Source of the DNA: Bolinopsis microptera | Taxonomy: Eukaryota > Ctenophora > Tentaculata > Lobata > Bolinopsidae | DNA length: 64,000 nucleotides | NCBI RefSeq assembly: GCF_026151205.1 | Contig: NC_087077.1 | Location: forward strand, 20,853,510-20,917,509 | Direction: 5' to 3' | Shown here: positions 49,226 through 61,689 of the stretch, piece by piece | Layout: each line of letters starts with the position of its first letter | Position numbering within the stretch: the stretch's first letter is position 1 | The notes under the pieces: model-generated | Told to the model about the DNA's origin: nothing | Database searches by the model: none | Seen by the model: only the letters and a program-made list of their open reading frames with translations | Translations under genes and position numbers: made by a program

Positions 49226-49740
49226 ATAATTCAGAGAATTCTTTATGCTGTCTGTCTGTCTGTACGAAAGATTGTTAAAACGGCATTTTGATCGGTTTTG
49301 ATGTAATTATGTTGTGTTTAGTGCAACCAACATTTTAATCGGCTGTATCTTCGGTTGTGATGGATGTTTTTTAATGCGATAAAAACTGACTACAAAATAA
49401 TACTATTAGCTTCCTCCCTGTGACCACGGTTTTTCTAGTCTTACTTAAAATTCAGAGAATTCTTTTTGTACACTGTACACTGTACGACCGCCCACGTGCA
49501 CATTAGGTAACAAGCAAAAGTTGCTAAGTAACCATGGTAACGGGGGTTATTAATATTAAGATTGTGCAAAGATTGGCGAACGGCATTTTTATCAGTTTTG
49601 TTGATATTACGTTGTGTTTATTGCGAGCAACATTTTAATCAGCTGTATCTTCGGTGGGGATGAATACTGTTTGACACGATTAAAACTGACTGCCAAAGAA
49701 TACTATTAGGTTCCTCCCTGTGACCACGGGTTTTCTAGTT
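49226..49740. repeat. Two-copy direct repeat of about 210-300 bp
   Basis: Both copies begin TTCAGAGAATTCTTT (49231 and 49451) and end CCTCCCTGTGACCACGG plus TTTTCTAGT (about 49438 and 49738). Between are matching segments such as CATTTTAATC and GCTGTATCTTCGGT. The right copy has about 80 bp extra. Possibly a dispersed repeat in tandem; not classified. Confidence 0.75.
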
Positions 49741-50022
49741 ATATACATAAAATATAACATATATTTACTTTTACTTAAATCTTTGTTTTGCTATGCACAC
49801 ATGGTTTTTTGAACGTACTAATCTAGAAGACTTTACACTACAGAATTTTTCATCATGGCCGGATAGAGATGAGTCTGAACTCGTAAACCTGCCCATTTTT
49901 GATAACTACCATGTCAACTCCTTTGCAGGTTGGAAATCAATATGTTGTGTTCATGTATAAATTCAGATCGTTCAGCTATAAAATATTTAATTTGATTTAT
50001 ATCATCTTGCTTTCGCAATAAG

Positions 50023-53000
50023 GAAAAATTTGGCTGTATCACACGACTTACAGTGGAACAACATAATTCAGAGTACCCCAACTGGATCGAAGTTAGAGAA
50101 TGCACCAAAAGGAGAACTTATCAAGCTGCTTAAGAGACAGCAGCTTCTTTTAAAGAAATCAAACACTGAAAATGGAGTTGCACAATCCGCACTGAAGTCA
50201 ACTATTTCATCACTTGAAAGTGAACTTGAATCAAATCAATCATCCGTAAGTAACCATACATGAGATCTGCTTCAGGTATCATGTATGTTCCCGGTTAAAA
50301 ATAGGTCTTTTCAATGTCAACCCATTGGTTTGAAATGTTTATCAACGAATAACTTGAAAAAACCTGGTAGAAAGTATGTTGAGGCTGCTTCAGTGCTTTA
50401 ATATATTATGCTACCCGTTATACAAACTTAAAGTAAAGTTTCTGCAAAGTTGAACTTCAATCTTTAATTTCAGTTAGTACAACTTAGACAAGAAAACGAT
50501 GACATCTATTCTTCAAACAAGATGCTCACTTCTGAATTTGAGGTTAATTTTATTACTTTTTTGCTGAAATCTTTGAAGATGTCGACTTTTAAAATCATAT
50601 TCTTATTTATAACTATGCAATCTGATTCTAACATGGAAACTATCCTTACATTTTTAAGCCATGGTCCTTTACCTTATATCATTACAATACATGGCAGCCC
50701 CGCTGACTTTGTTATACAGGTACTAAAAAGTGAAGTAGATAATTATAAATCGTCAATAAGCGACTTGGAAAGCTCAGTAAAACAACTGAAGAATGACAAG
50801 GAAGACTGCCTTACCGAACTTGACGTCCTTAGAGATAATAAAGAGGTAGGTATTGGTTGAATTGTCCCACTTGGAGATATTTCACCTTTCAGGCTGTCAT
50901 ACTAACGATACAAAAGTATAAGATTTACCATGAACATTGAACATGATTTACTATCAAATTACCCATTAATGGTCAATGTATTTTAATTAACAGATTATTT
51001 TTGAGCTAACCTCTCATTTTCTCAGCAGCTGAAAGGACTGTTAACAATGATGCAGGAGTCTGATAGCCAGCTTAAAGGAGAAATTACAAGACTGACTTCA
51101 CAGGTTGAGAGTGAGGTAGCAGATAGGGTGTCAGAACGGGAAGCGTGGAAAGAGAACATCAGGATCCTCCAGGAACAGATTGAGGGTGATTAGAAGATCT
51201 TACTTTTAATTAAATACAGTGGCCAGTGCGCTCACTGATAATCGATTGTAGGAATGCTCTAGAGCCGTTATTAATAATAATTAACATAATTAACATAATT
51301 AACATTATTCTCAACAATATAACCTCCTACAACAGAGATTGTAGGAATGCTCTAGAGCCGTTATAATTAATTAATTAACATTATTCTCAACAATATAACC
51401 TCCTACAACAGAGAGCAACGCTAAACTAGCTGAAGCAGAGAAAAGTGTGTCCCTCCAAAAACAATTGTACTCCGCAAAAAGTGACATAGCCTCTCTGAAG
51501 AATGAGGGAGACTCCCTTAAAAACTTGATAAAGGAGTACAATGAACAGTTTGCTCTAGAGACCAGCACCATTTCACAAGTTCTTGGTGCTCTTAATAATT
51601 CCAGTACTGCTACATGGTAACTACTAACTATTGAATGATATGACGTGTCTCGCCAATGAAAATCTAAATACAATTTTAACTGGTCAAATTTAAATCGGGC
51701 ACTGTGCGCGTGTGATTACGTTCATATTTATTATGAACTATAATGTTTATAAATATAATAGTTCATTGATAAAATAGATTTTAGTTGTCGGATTATTTCA
51801 ACTTTCGACAATTAACGTACATTTTATCGGGTAGTTAGTTCGAAGTATTGCTGTAGATAATAAACTCCAGATGATTCTCAATGGTACTTTTCAGTTCTCA
51901 AGATGATTTATTGGTGGAGATGAATGATTTGAGAAGTTACATCGAAAGGCTTGAATATAAGGTAATCAATAATTCTAGGAGTTAAATCTGATTATATTTA
52001 CATTCGGTAATTAAAATAAAATGTCTCTTACACAACAGATAGCCAAGGAAAGTTTAAAATATTGCAACCACCAGGACGCCGAGAGCCAACGGAAAATAGA
52101 GGAGCTTATTCAACAAGGTTCACAGTCGGATCAGAACAATAACGACAATGAGTGTGACAATGTTCAGCCTTCTGTAGAAAGCGCACAAGATCACGAACGT
52201 CAGGTAGGTTTCAGCTCAACTTGATTATGTATTAATTTATTGCTGTCGATTTTCAGTTTTGTTAGGGAATGTTCCATTGATTTTCAGGTATTTGCTCAGA
52301 ATTTTGAACGATGTAAATTTAGAATGAGACAAATGAAAATGATCAATACATATTATTAAATAAATTCCAATCAAAGATTTCCTTTCTAACCCTATCCAAA
52401 ATTAGCTGGAAGAAGAGTTGAACTCTAGTAAATTACAAGTCTGCGAGATGGATGAAAAGATGAAGAACCTGGAGGAAGAAAAAAGAAAGATAAAGCTGCA
52501 TCTTGACGAGTTCATCTCAGAGAACGCTAACTACAAAGATCAGGTAGGACAAGCACCGCTAAGTCCTGTCAAATTCCCGCACGCTCAATGTTAAATGTTG
52601 CTATAGTTGGGACTTTCCTCGTTCAGGATTGCTTTTCGATTCCTTTTCCACGTCAAAGCTATTTTGGAGCTGAAAATCAGGGCTTAAAACATACATGTTA
52701 CACAGATAGACAAATTAGAGCACAAAGAACATCGACTGACAGAGACTATGACCGCAGTGATGGTAAGAAACCAGTTAACAAACCCGCTACTCATAAACCC
52801 GCCACTCATAAACCCGCCACTCATAAACCCGCTACTCATAAACCCGCCACTCATAAACCTGCCACTCATAAATCCGCCACTCATAAACCCGCCACTCATA
52901 AACCAGGCACTCATTAACCCGCTACTCATAAACCCGCCACTCATAAACCTGCCACTCATAAACCCGCCACTCATAAACCTGCCACTCATAAACCCGCTAC

Positions 53001-56000
53001 TCATAAACCCGCTACTCATAAACCCGCCACTCATAAACCTGCCACTCATAAACCCGCCACTCATAAATCCGCCACTCATAAACCCGCCTATCATAAACCC
53101 GCCACTCATAAACCCGCTACTCATAAACCCGCCACTCATAAACCCGCCTAACATAAACCCGCCCCTCATAAACCCGCCACTCATAAACCCGCCATTAAAA
53201 AAAACCCGCCATTTAAAAACCGCCACTCATTAACCCGTCACTCATAAACCCGCCCCTCATAAACCCGCACTTAAAAACCCGCCACTTATAAACCCGTTAC
53301 TCATAAACCCGCACTCATTAACCCGCACTTAAAAACCCGCCACTCATAAACCCGCCACTCATAAACCCGCTACTCATAATAAGTTAGCGGACGATAGTTC
53401 AGTGGTTCGTTATACTGTCGACCAGTGTGATGTATACCCCACTTCTTGTTATATTATATCATATTGTGGTATTAGTAATAAGTATAATAGTTTAACTGTT
53501 TGAATAATATTTAAACACATGATCACATTGCACGTACCCCGAGAGGGCCAAAGTTAGTGTCAGGTGTCTAAACATCGTCAAATTATCGTCAAATTATTAT
53601 AGACAATTTTCGAGTCCACAGTGTAAAATTATCATAGCACAATCAGTGGTACGACTCGAAGCTATTTAATGTTTAAAATAATTGTCAAAAGCATCCGCTT
53701 ACTCGTTAAGTGTTTAGCATTTTTAAGCATGACGCTATTTACTATTAGAATATTTTGAAATGGGTGTTAACTGTTGAAATAAGTAAACAGGCTTTGTTTT
53801 ATAAACTTTATGAAAATCTATGTAAAGAGTAATACTGTTACTATGGAGCTATGGTTACTGCCCATATTAACATGATATGTAGCAATATAATTTCCTCGAT
53901 ATAACTTGTTTTTGGAAAAATAAGATAACAAATATAACCAGTATCGTAAAGATTCCTCAATTAAGCTTGACTACCCTCCAGCAAAACACGGAGGAGGAGA
54001 TGCAGGGACAGTACTCAGCAATGAAGTGTGCTGTACTGGAAAAGGAGGATATTATAAAGGAGCTAAACAGTGAGGTATTCACGTTGAACAGCGAGCTGGA
54101 AACTCTCCGACACACCTTGTTAAAGTTGTCTGAAAAGAATGAGATGTTAGAGGGGAACCTTCAGGCAAATCAGGTTATTTTCCGTTCAAGATATTTTTTG
54201 TGTTGTGGTGCTCACTTTACCAATATCATAAAAATGTCATGTCGCATGGACGTCTAATGGGTCCCGCCTTAATGTTTCTGTTTTGATGTTAAAAGTTATA
54301 TTTAACTTCTGAGATTGGTTTGATCTCTTCACCTGGGCACCTTACAGCAGTTCTAGTGCAGTTCTAGTGCAGTTCTAACTTCTAGTGCAGTGATTGGATT
54401 GAGATCGCATCTTCTGTTCTCCAAATCCCCGATATTAATACAATATCTGATATATGCCAGTGGTAGTGTAGAGTTTAATATAGCACACAAGAGGGGGATT
54501 ATTTAAAACAGTGAAAAGTTTGTTTAGCAGGAGCTTTCAAAATACATATGTAAAACCTCTTCATTTCTTTCGGATTAAGATGGCATTTTACAACACACCA
54601 ACTTAACCTGGGTAAAGTATGATAACCCATTTATTCTTCACAGGAGGCATTGGACATATCGTCGAGAGAAATAGAGAAAGAGCAAGAAGAAAGCGAAACT
54701 CTTTTAAATGAGCAAGCGGAGGAGTTCAGATCAGAGTTGGAGAAAGTGAAAAAAGAGATGGGAACGTTAGAGGCGGAGAGGGATACACTAAGTAGCCAAG
54801 TCTTTGTTCTGGAAGAGCAGGTAACTGGCTTAAATCCTCGTGGTTTTGTTTTATCACTATACTAGATATGGCTTATCAAAATTTGGGTATACAAATAGGT
54901 GACTTATTGACTATGACATGAAGATCGCTATAATTTCTGTATCAGGTGAATCAAGTGACAAGCGATTTGGAGTCGGAACGTTCCAGGATTGAGACTCTGG
55001 AACATTCGGCGAAAGAGGCAGCTAAGATCATATCGTCAAAAGAAAACGAGATATCTCAACTCATAGAGCAACTCAATAGGGCTGAGGAGTTCAGTAATAG
55101 GTGAATTTATAATTTAAATTAGATTAGTTTATCGTAGATAGTACTGTTGAATCTGGCCTAATTTATCTTCGTTAACCTGATGTTTCCATGGTTCCCTACC
55201 CGTCTGTAACAATACAATATCTGATTCCAGGCTAAAGGAGGACACTCAAGGATCCCACCATCTGATGGACATGGAACTAGCTGACTATCAGAGAGCTGCT
55301 GACACTTTACAAGACAAACTTACTGCCGTACGTTTTACTCCATGTTTAATTTTTGATAGGAACAATCTCATATGTGTTTCCTTGCTCCGCCACTTTTCAG
55401 GATGAAGATAATTCATAACTCTGATCATATTTGTTTGTTCGTATTTCTCGCCACAACATGAGTTTTAAAAAATTTTGATTTAAATATTTATTTTTGGTTT
55501 TCTATCACTACTTCATGTTTACTTCAATCTTGTAGAGTAAAGCAGAAGTGGCTCAGCTAGAAGCTGAATTGGCAAAGAAAGAAGAGTCTGTCAACAGAGC
55601 CTGTAATGAACTGAAAGAATCTGAGAAACAGAGATCAAATCTCGACGAAATGATCACAAAATTGAAAGGTTCGTGATAAAGCCATAATATGGGGTGCCCA
55701 CACATCATTTCGATGTTCACCTCCCAGTAACTTGTACCATTTTCCCAGCGCCTTACCAATAATTTTTGTCTAAGGTACAATTTGATATAAAAAGGCCTAA
55801 TTTTCATATTGACTGATGTTACGTATTACGCGCGCCGCGCGCGCATGCTACTCGATATTCTGTTGATTCGAACGAACATAATTAATTATTTATCACTTAC
55901 TTAATTCTGATATAATTACCATTATCACCGAATATGGTCACTACTAAAGAACGGAGTAAAAAACTTACAATCAATAACATGATTTTTAAATTTCAAGTGC

Positions 56001-56239
56001 TATTAATGAAAGCAAAGAAGGAGGCAGCAGATTGCAAAAAAGCTGAAGATGACTTAAAATCGGACTACGAAGAAACCAGGCAGACTTTGGAGCAAACAAT
56101 CCAGAATCTGGAGGACGCGAAATTAGAGCTTGCAGAAGTTCAGTGTGAACTGAATAACATGAGGGAATGTTCCAGAAAGAAGTCTGAAGAAAAGAGTGCA
56201 ATGTTAAAGAACATGGAGGCAAGGTTTACAGCGTTACAG
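50023..56239 (+). CDS. GCC2: GCC2 (GCC185-like golgin), partial: fourteen exons
   Basis: GCC2 is a long coiled-coil tether at the trans-Golgi. Exons: 50023-50245, 50474-50542, 50720-50845, 51029-51185, 51412-51616, 51895-51961, 52039-52203, 52406-52543, 53982-54173, 54644-54820, 54946-55100, 55231-55327, 55536-55668, 55998-56239; borders are AG/GT and phases agree. Family matches: N-terminal GSKLENAPKGELIKLLKRQQ, and near the end MDMELADYQRAADTLQDKL and VLLMKAKKEAADCKKAEDDL, in the order found in vertebrate GCC2. The rest is heptad-rich, charged coiled coil. The initiator exon was not found (the first exon here starts at an acceptor), and the C-terminal GRIP domain is not in the window; LINE B begins 330 bp after the last exon, inside the next intron. 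Overall identity is moderate outside the anchor segments. Confidence 0.8.
51244..51413 (+). repeat. Tandem duplication of a splice-acceptor region in GCC2
   Basis: Two copies (51244-51336, 51337-51413) of a 77-93 bp unit starting GATTGTAGGAATGCTCTAGA and ending CCTCCTACAACAG. The exon is used after the second copy (51412); the first copy offers the same acceptor but leads to stops. Confidence 0.85.
52777..53390. repeat. 15-bp minisatellite AAACCCGCCACTCAT in a GCC2 intron
   Basis: About 40 units, mostly CCGCC or CCGCT variants, becoming irregular after 53190. The length is a multiple of three, so long open frames exist on both strands; these are not genes. It lies between exons 52406-52543 and 53982-54173. 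Confidence 0.95.
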
Positions 56240-56572
56240 GTATGAGTAAAACAACACCATTATAATCTGTTATTTACAAGATAATTTGTTTACCGCTTAA
56301 AAGGGTTTAACCTCGTTTTTACTGGCTTATTAATCAAGGATCTTCTAATATTCCCGTCTGTACGACTTCCGCCCCGAGGTTTGAGAGTTGGAACACCAAG
56401 GTACCCATCTAATTAGGAAATAATGTGCCTCGGGTACAAATTCTAATCAACATTTTGCGCAATTGTTTTTCGCATAGTTTTTAAGTCTCCAGACTTCAGA
56501 GCTATGTGGCCACTGATCACACCCTATTTTGCTCAAACGTGAGTAGCAATTTGTAGTGTTGTAATTAGTAGT
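56240..56572. other. Intron start after the last GCC2 exon
   Basis: Donor GTATGAG at 56240, then unremarkable sequence up to the AAGT tail of LINE B. Confidence 0.5.
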
Positions 56573-56748
56573 AAGTAAGTAAGTAAGTAAATATTATGAC
56601 ATTACATCATCACAAGTGTCTAAAAAAATATCATTGCTCTAAATAGAAAAATAATTCAAATAGATATATTCTTCCATCAACATTAATAATTTATTAAATT
56701 CAATTTTATAAATTAATAAAATCTAATGCATTATATATAAATAATTAA

Positions 56749-59700
56749 TTAAAACTTCCCAGTGGAATAAAGATTTATAAAACGTTTCTTTGCCACAAAA
56801 GGATGAAACCAAAGATATTCATTATGTGTCTCCTTATTGCTTAAATAACTGGGTCCTTCAATTTTCCCTAAAACTTCGTTCGAAACATTCCAAAAATAAA
56901 AATCATTTACACTGTTTTTAGAAATCATTTCTTTCTTAAATCCTTCCAACCTAACTTTAAAGCTTAAAACTGTCGAGCAGTTCTTGACATCTGAAGGGAG
57001 TTTGTTCCAGTAAGGAATGACTCGCTCCGGAAGAAAAGAAGACTGGAGATTCTTGACTTTAGTTACACTCTTACTACACCTATTGGTTGAAACTAGATTA
57101 AGACCAGATCTGCTCATTCTGAACAAACCCGATCCATATTCAGTCAAACCACTAGTTACTTTAAAAGCTTCAATAAGGTCCCCACGTATTCGCCGCTCTG
57201 CCAGCGTTGTCAAATTGAGGATATCCAATCTACGGCTGTATGGAAGAGTACCCACCTCATCAATAAGACGGGTAAACCGCCTCTGGACGCTCTCGAGCTC
57301 CAAAACAGTCCCCCAACTTCCATGAGCCGCAACTGGATTCCACAATTGGACACAATACTCAAGATGAGGTCTTATCAAAGCTTTATAAATAGCTATCATT
57401 ACAACTTTTTCTCTAATAACTAAGTTCCTCACAATCCAGCAGATCATACGATTTGCTTTAGAAATACATGCTTTTATCTGTTCATTCCAAAGCAAGGAGC
57501 TATGGGTAATAACCCCCAAATCTTTTTCCTGTGCAGATACTTCTAGTTCTACTCCATTTACAATATAATTCGAGTTAGGATTATTATTCAGATTAATATG
57601 GACTACTTTACACTTGGCAGGATTGAAGTTTAAGTGCCAAATACTCTCCCAAATTTCGAGTTCTAAAATATCATCAGATACACTTTTATGGTTAGCTGCA
57701 TTACAAACTAACTTGAGATCATCTGCAAATAATTTAATCTTATTTTTAACATTGTCAGGTAAATCGTTTATATAAAGAATAAATAACAAAGGACCTAATA
57801 CTGACCCCTGGGGAACACCAGATAATACGTGTTTCACCTCAGACCATTGTCCTCCTACACAAACCCTCATGGTTCTGTCTGTCAGAAAGTCTTTTATAAC
57901 ATCTAAAACTTTTCCCTTGACCCCAAACCCCTCCAATTTAGATAGAAGTCTAAAGTGGGGGACTGTATCGAAAGCCTTACTAAAATCAAAATACAAAAGA
58001 TCAACAGGAGCACCTTCGTCTAAAATATCAAGAATATTATCAAATGTCTCTAAGAGATTAGATAGACAAGATTTACCCTTCACAAATCCATGCTGATGCT
58101 TTGAAATTCGTTCTTCTAAAAATGTTAATAAATGTGCCCTCACCAACTTTTCATACACTTTTCACAAAATACAAGTTAATGAGACAGGTCTATAATTTAA
58201 GGGATCAGATTTAACACCCTTTTTAAACAATGCTACAACAGATGCTGTCTTCCAAATGTCAGGCAGGACTCCTGTTTCTGAACATTTAACAAATAATTTA
58301 GTAACAGCTTCAACAAACATTTCATCGTATGCTAAGGATTTCAACAACTTTGGATGAACGCCATCCGGACCAGAACTCTTAAAAACATTAAGCTTTAAAA
58401 GCTGCTTCTTGATATCAGAACTGCTAATTTCCATATCATCAATCACCTCTTTGTTATAACTCTCATTTTGGGGAAGAGGGCCAGGTGGTTCACGCACAAA
58501 CACAGAACTAAAGGCACTAGCAAGTACCTCAGCTGACTCAGATGAACTATCTGTGCGTGTACCATCTCCTCTATCCAAAGAAACAACACTTGATTTCACT
58601 TGACGTTTATTACGCAAATACGAGTAAAAAGATTTACAATTCTGTTTTAAATTAGCTGTAATCTTCTTTTCATAATTTACTTTAGCTTTAATCTCTGCCA
58701 CCTCAAAATTATGCTGCTTGCTATTTGCACAGCTCAAGTTAATATAAGAAGGATTAATATCAAATTCAGCCCATGCTCTGTCCTTGTTCTTCCTCATTCT
58801 TTTAAGTGCAGTTGTACTCCATGGCAACTTGACAGGTCTGTTGTCGAGATAAACCGAAGCAGCTGGGACAGCTGCAGCAACAGACTCCAATTTACTATGT
58901 AGTTCAACCCACATATCTTGAACATTATTTTTACAACTATAATCCCAGTCAATATTATTCATACTAAAGTTAAGTAACTCTTCTGAGGAAATCTTACCCC
59001 AAATAGGCTTTAAAATCTTTTGTTTGGGACTTTTGTTAGTATTGGGTGAAACAACCAGTTCGACAAGTATCCCAACATGATCACTTTTGCCAAGCGGAGA
59101 AACGATCTTACAACCGTTGACAAGAGCATCATTTGTATACAAAACCTGATCAAGAAGACTCTCCTGGAGAGTATCTTTCACAAGCCGTCTTCTGGTTGTT
59201 TCGTTAGTAAAGTACCACGTCAAACCACTGTCATTAAATAAATCAATATACTTTTGTTGAATCATTAAAACCTGATTCTTACTAGAAATACCACTATTTA
59301 CACTACCAGTTTCCCATGATACATTAGGTAGGTTAAAATCTCCTATGATAATGGTTTCAAAAACATTCTTTTCACTAGATATGTTCTTGATGCAAGATAA
59401 TAACATATTGTTCTGTTCTAAATTCAAAGAAGTAGACCTATAAATACAGCAAATACTAATCAATCCACCGGAGGTATTGACATTAATAGCTAAAGAGTCT
59501 GGTGCTCTTAAAAATGAGCTCACTAATGACGCATTACAACTGTTTTTAATATAAATAATAGAACCTCCACCTCCACTTATGTTGCTAGTGGAGTTATCGA
59601 TTTTAAAATCTCTGTCTTTTCTAAACATACTAAAACCTTCAATAAAAATTTCAGCATCTAAAATATCACTATTAAAATGAGTTTCTGTAATGCAGATTAC

Positions 59701-59787
59701 ATGAATAGATTTATAAACTGATAGAATACATTTTAGTTCATCAATTTTATTAAATAGTCCATTAGCATTAGTATAAAAAATATTCAT
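56749..59787 (-). pseudogene. LINE B ORF2 (endonuclease plus RT) with one TGA
   Basis: ATG at 59785-59787. The endonuclease (GDFNLPNVSW, SDHVGILVEL) and RT (YFDFSKAFDTVPH, GVPQGSVLGPLLF, FADD) are in one frame of about 1,012 codons, interrupted only by TGA at 58162-58164 between TCIL and KVYEKLV. LINE A has TGC there, so this is a single-base nonsense change. Everything else needed for retrotransposition appears present, so the copy is young. Confidence 0.88.
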
Positions 59788-59816
59788 GGGCTGACTACAT
59801 TCTTTGTTACTGCTAT

Positions 59817-60788
59817 TTACTTCTTCTCCGCCTTCTTCTCTGTCTTTTTCTTCTCTGCTTCTTCCCGCCTCTTCTTCCTCTCTTCTCTGGCTAAAAAACG
59901 GATCTCTCGGTCTGCTCTGCAGAGATCCAGATTTATCCAGTATGATGACTCTTTCCAGCCCTTGCCATGGTTGGAATAATAGTTAACTGACTCCTGGTCA
60001 GCTGTCTGGATGATCAATGGCCGACAGGAGTCTGGCTTGTCTGAATCCACTTTACCTGCACGATGGCAACTGATAAAGTCACTTTTTTCAATCTTTAATG
60101 TCTCCTTGCAGAAATTCGAGTCCTCTTCCTGACGTAGCTTGGAGTTAGCTTTCTTGCTCTCTGGTACATTCAAAACACACAGATTGAGCTTCCTTAAATT
60201 CCGCTCATATGCATCAGTGTGCATCTTTGTCTGAACTTTACTGACAACACTTTGTGAAGCTTGCTGTATGCTCATTTCTTCAATAACTTTCTTTTGACTA
60301 TTTGCAGTCACATCTGCCCAGGATTTGAAAGCCTGGTTCACTATTTTTGTGATTTCTTTTGGTTTTTCAGATGAATCATTAGAAGAACTGGTATGACTCA
60401 CAGAATCTTCAACAATTCCTCTGATACACGGAGTTAGGGCCTCAAGTTCTTCTCTAATAACATTTCTCAGGGTCTTGGTTTCTTCGCTGTCTGGATTTGT
60501 GGACTGGCTCCTTGTGCCCTTGATGTGGGGGGAGATAAAGCAATTTTGGCAGCGCCAGTTAGTCAAGCGGTCACCTTCTTCCTGCGTTAATCCTGTAAGC
60601 CCAACACAGCAGTAGTGCCAGTACATTTCGCAAGTTGCACATGCCAAAGAAAACTCCTCCTCAATATATTTTCTACATTCACAGCTGCGATCTTCTTCGT
60701 CGTCAATTTCACCATTATCTGTTGTCCCACCGATCTTTTCTGGACTTCTCTTGACATTTCTGGATCGTGTACTCTTTCCGCGTGTCAT
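59817..60788 (-). CDS. LINE B ORF1 with PHD-like zinc finger
   Basis: 323 codons, ATG at 60786-60788. Same order as LINE A ORF1: PHD-like Cys/His array (CECRKYIEEEFSLACATCEM), charged linker, RRM-like LRKLNLCVLNVPESK, basic C-terminus. No interruptions. ORF2 starts 30 bp after its stop. Confidence 0.87.
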   Translation of the reverse strand: MTRGKSTRSRNVKRSPEKIGGTTDNGEIDDEEDRSCECRKYIEEEFSLACATCEMYWHYCCVGLTGLTQEEGDRLTNWRCQNCFISPHIKGTRSQSTNPDSEETKTLRNVIREELEALTPCIRGIVEDSVSHTSSSNDSSEKPKEITKIVNQAFKSWADVTANSQKKVIEEMSIQQASQSVVSKVQTKMHTDAYERNLRKLNLCVLNVPESKKANSKLRQEEDSNFCKETLKIEKSDFISCHRAGKVDSDKPDSCRPLIIQTADQESVNYYSNHGKGWKESSYWINLDLCRADREIRFLAREERKKRREEAEKKKTEKKAEKK

Positions 60789-60828
60789 ACCTCAAATTAT
60801 TTGTTATATAGTAGTGTTGAAAGTATTA

Positions 60829-61689
60829 AAAAATTAAAAGTATAACTCCACTTTTGACCTATTTGGCGGCCACTTATTAATTTCATAATCGCACCGGGTT
60901 TTTTTTCAGGGAGTGCGATTACAAAACTAATTGCACTGTTTTGAGTGACCGAAAACTTATTAGGTACGATTACCAAACTTGTTGCCGTGTTGGGTGGTAC
61001 AATAACATCTGATAATTGCTTGGAAATGTATTATAATGCATTTGATTGGCACTGTTTTATGCATATCATGAAACGTTTTTAGTTATATGAAACATAACCA
61101 CACTTATTACAAGATATGTCAGCTTTTTTACTAAGACTATAGAGGCATGTGTAACTTAATCCGTCACTAATTAAACCATATAATATAAGCTACAGTAATA
61201 AGCAGGGTTAAACTTGTGTGGTTAACGTAAGTGGTATGTATACCGTATAGCCCAATGACTAATGTCTGGGATCTTGTACAATTCATCAGTGGCCAGCTTT
61301 ATAAAGCTGAGCTTTTATTTTGGACAAAATAATTGTCCGCTTATAGTCTGGAAAGCAGCTGTGATAGGGTATGGGCAGGAGGAGCACTATGCGATCCCCA
61401 AGACGAAAGAACTGACCCCTTTTACAGAAAGAAACTTGTTGTTTTTAAATAATTTTATTTAACGATACTTATTTCATTATGTACCGATTTACAATGCGGC
61501 AAATATTACAGCTGCTCAAACAAATCAGATTCTTTAGATAAATAATACCGGGCTAATCATTAGTCCAAAATGGGAGCACGGGATGGCTAAACGAAAAACA
61601 AATAAATAAATACAAATAATGATTTTAGCATCTTAAAATTTTAACAGGTCTTTATAAAATATAAATATAAGAATATACGATTATCAAAG
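60829..61689. other. Intergenic stretch
   Basis: No supported gene; one 66-codon frame at 61262-61462 has no recognisable content. Confidence 0.45.

Larger units (their letters stand above)
56573..60828 (-). mobile_element. Nearly intact full-length CR1/Jockey-type LINE B
   Basis: About 4.26 kb: 5'UTR, ORF1 59817-60788, ORF2 59787 to 56749, 3'UTR of about 170 bp and a CTTA-repeat tail (AAGT on the plus strand at about 56573-56588). It is over 95 percent alike LINE A by eye. The only obvious lesion is one TGA in ORF2 at 58162-58164. It lies antisense in the presumed next GCC2 intron. Confidence 0.9.

Noticed and set aside
52588-53233. Open frames with KPATH-type, NPPLI-type and SGGFM-type repeats
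   Set aside because: All three are frames of the same 15-bp minisatellite in a GCC2 intron.
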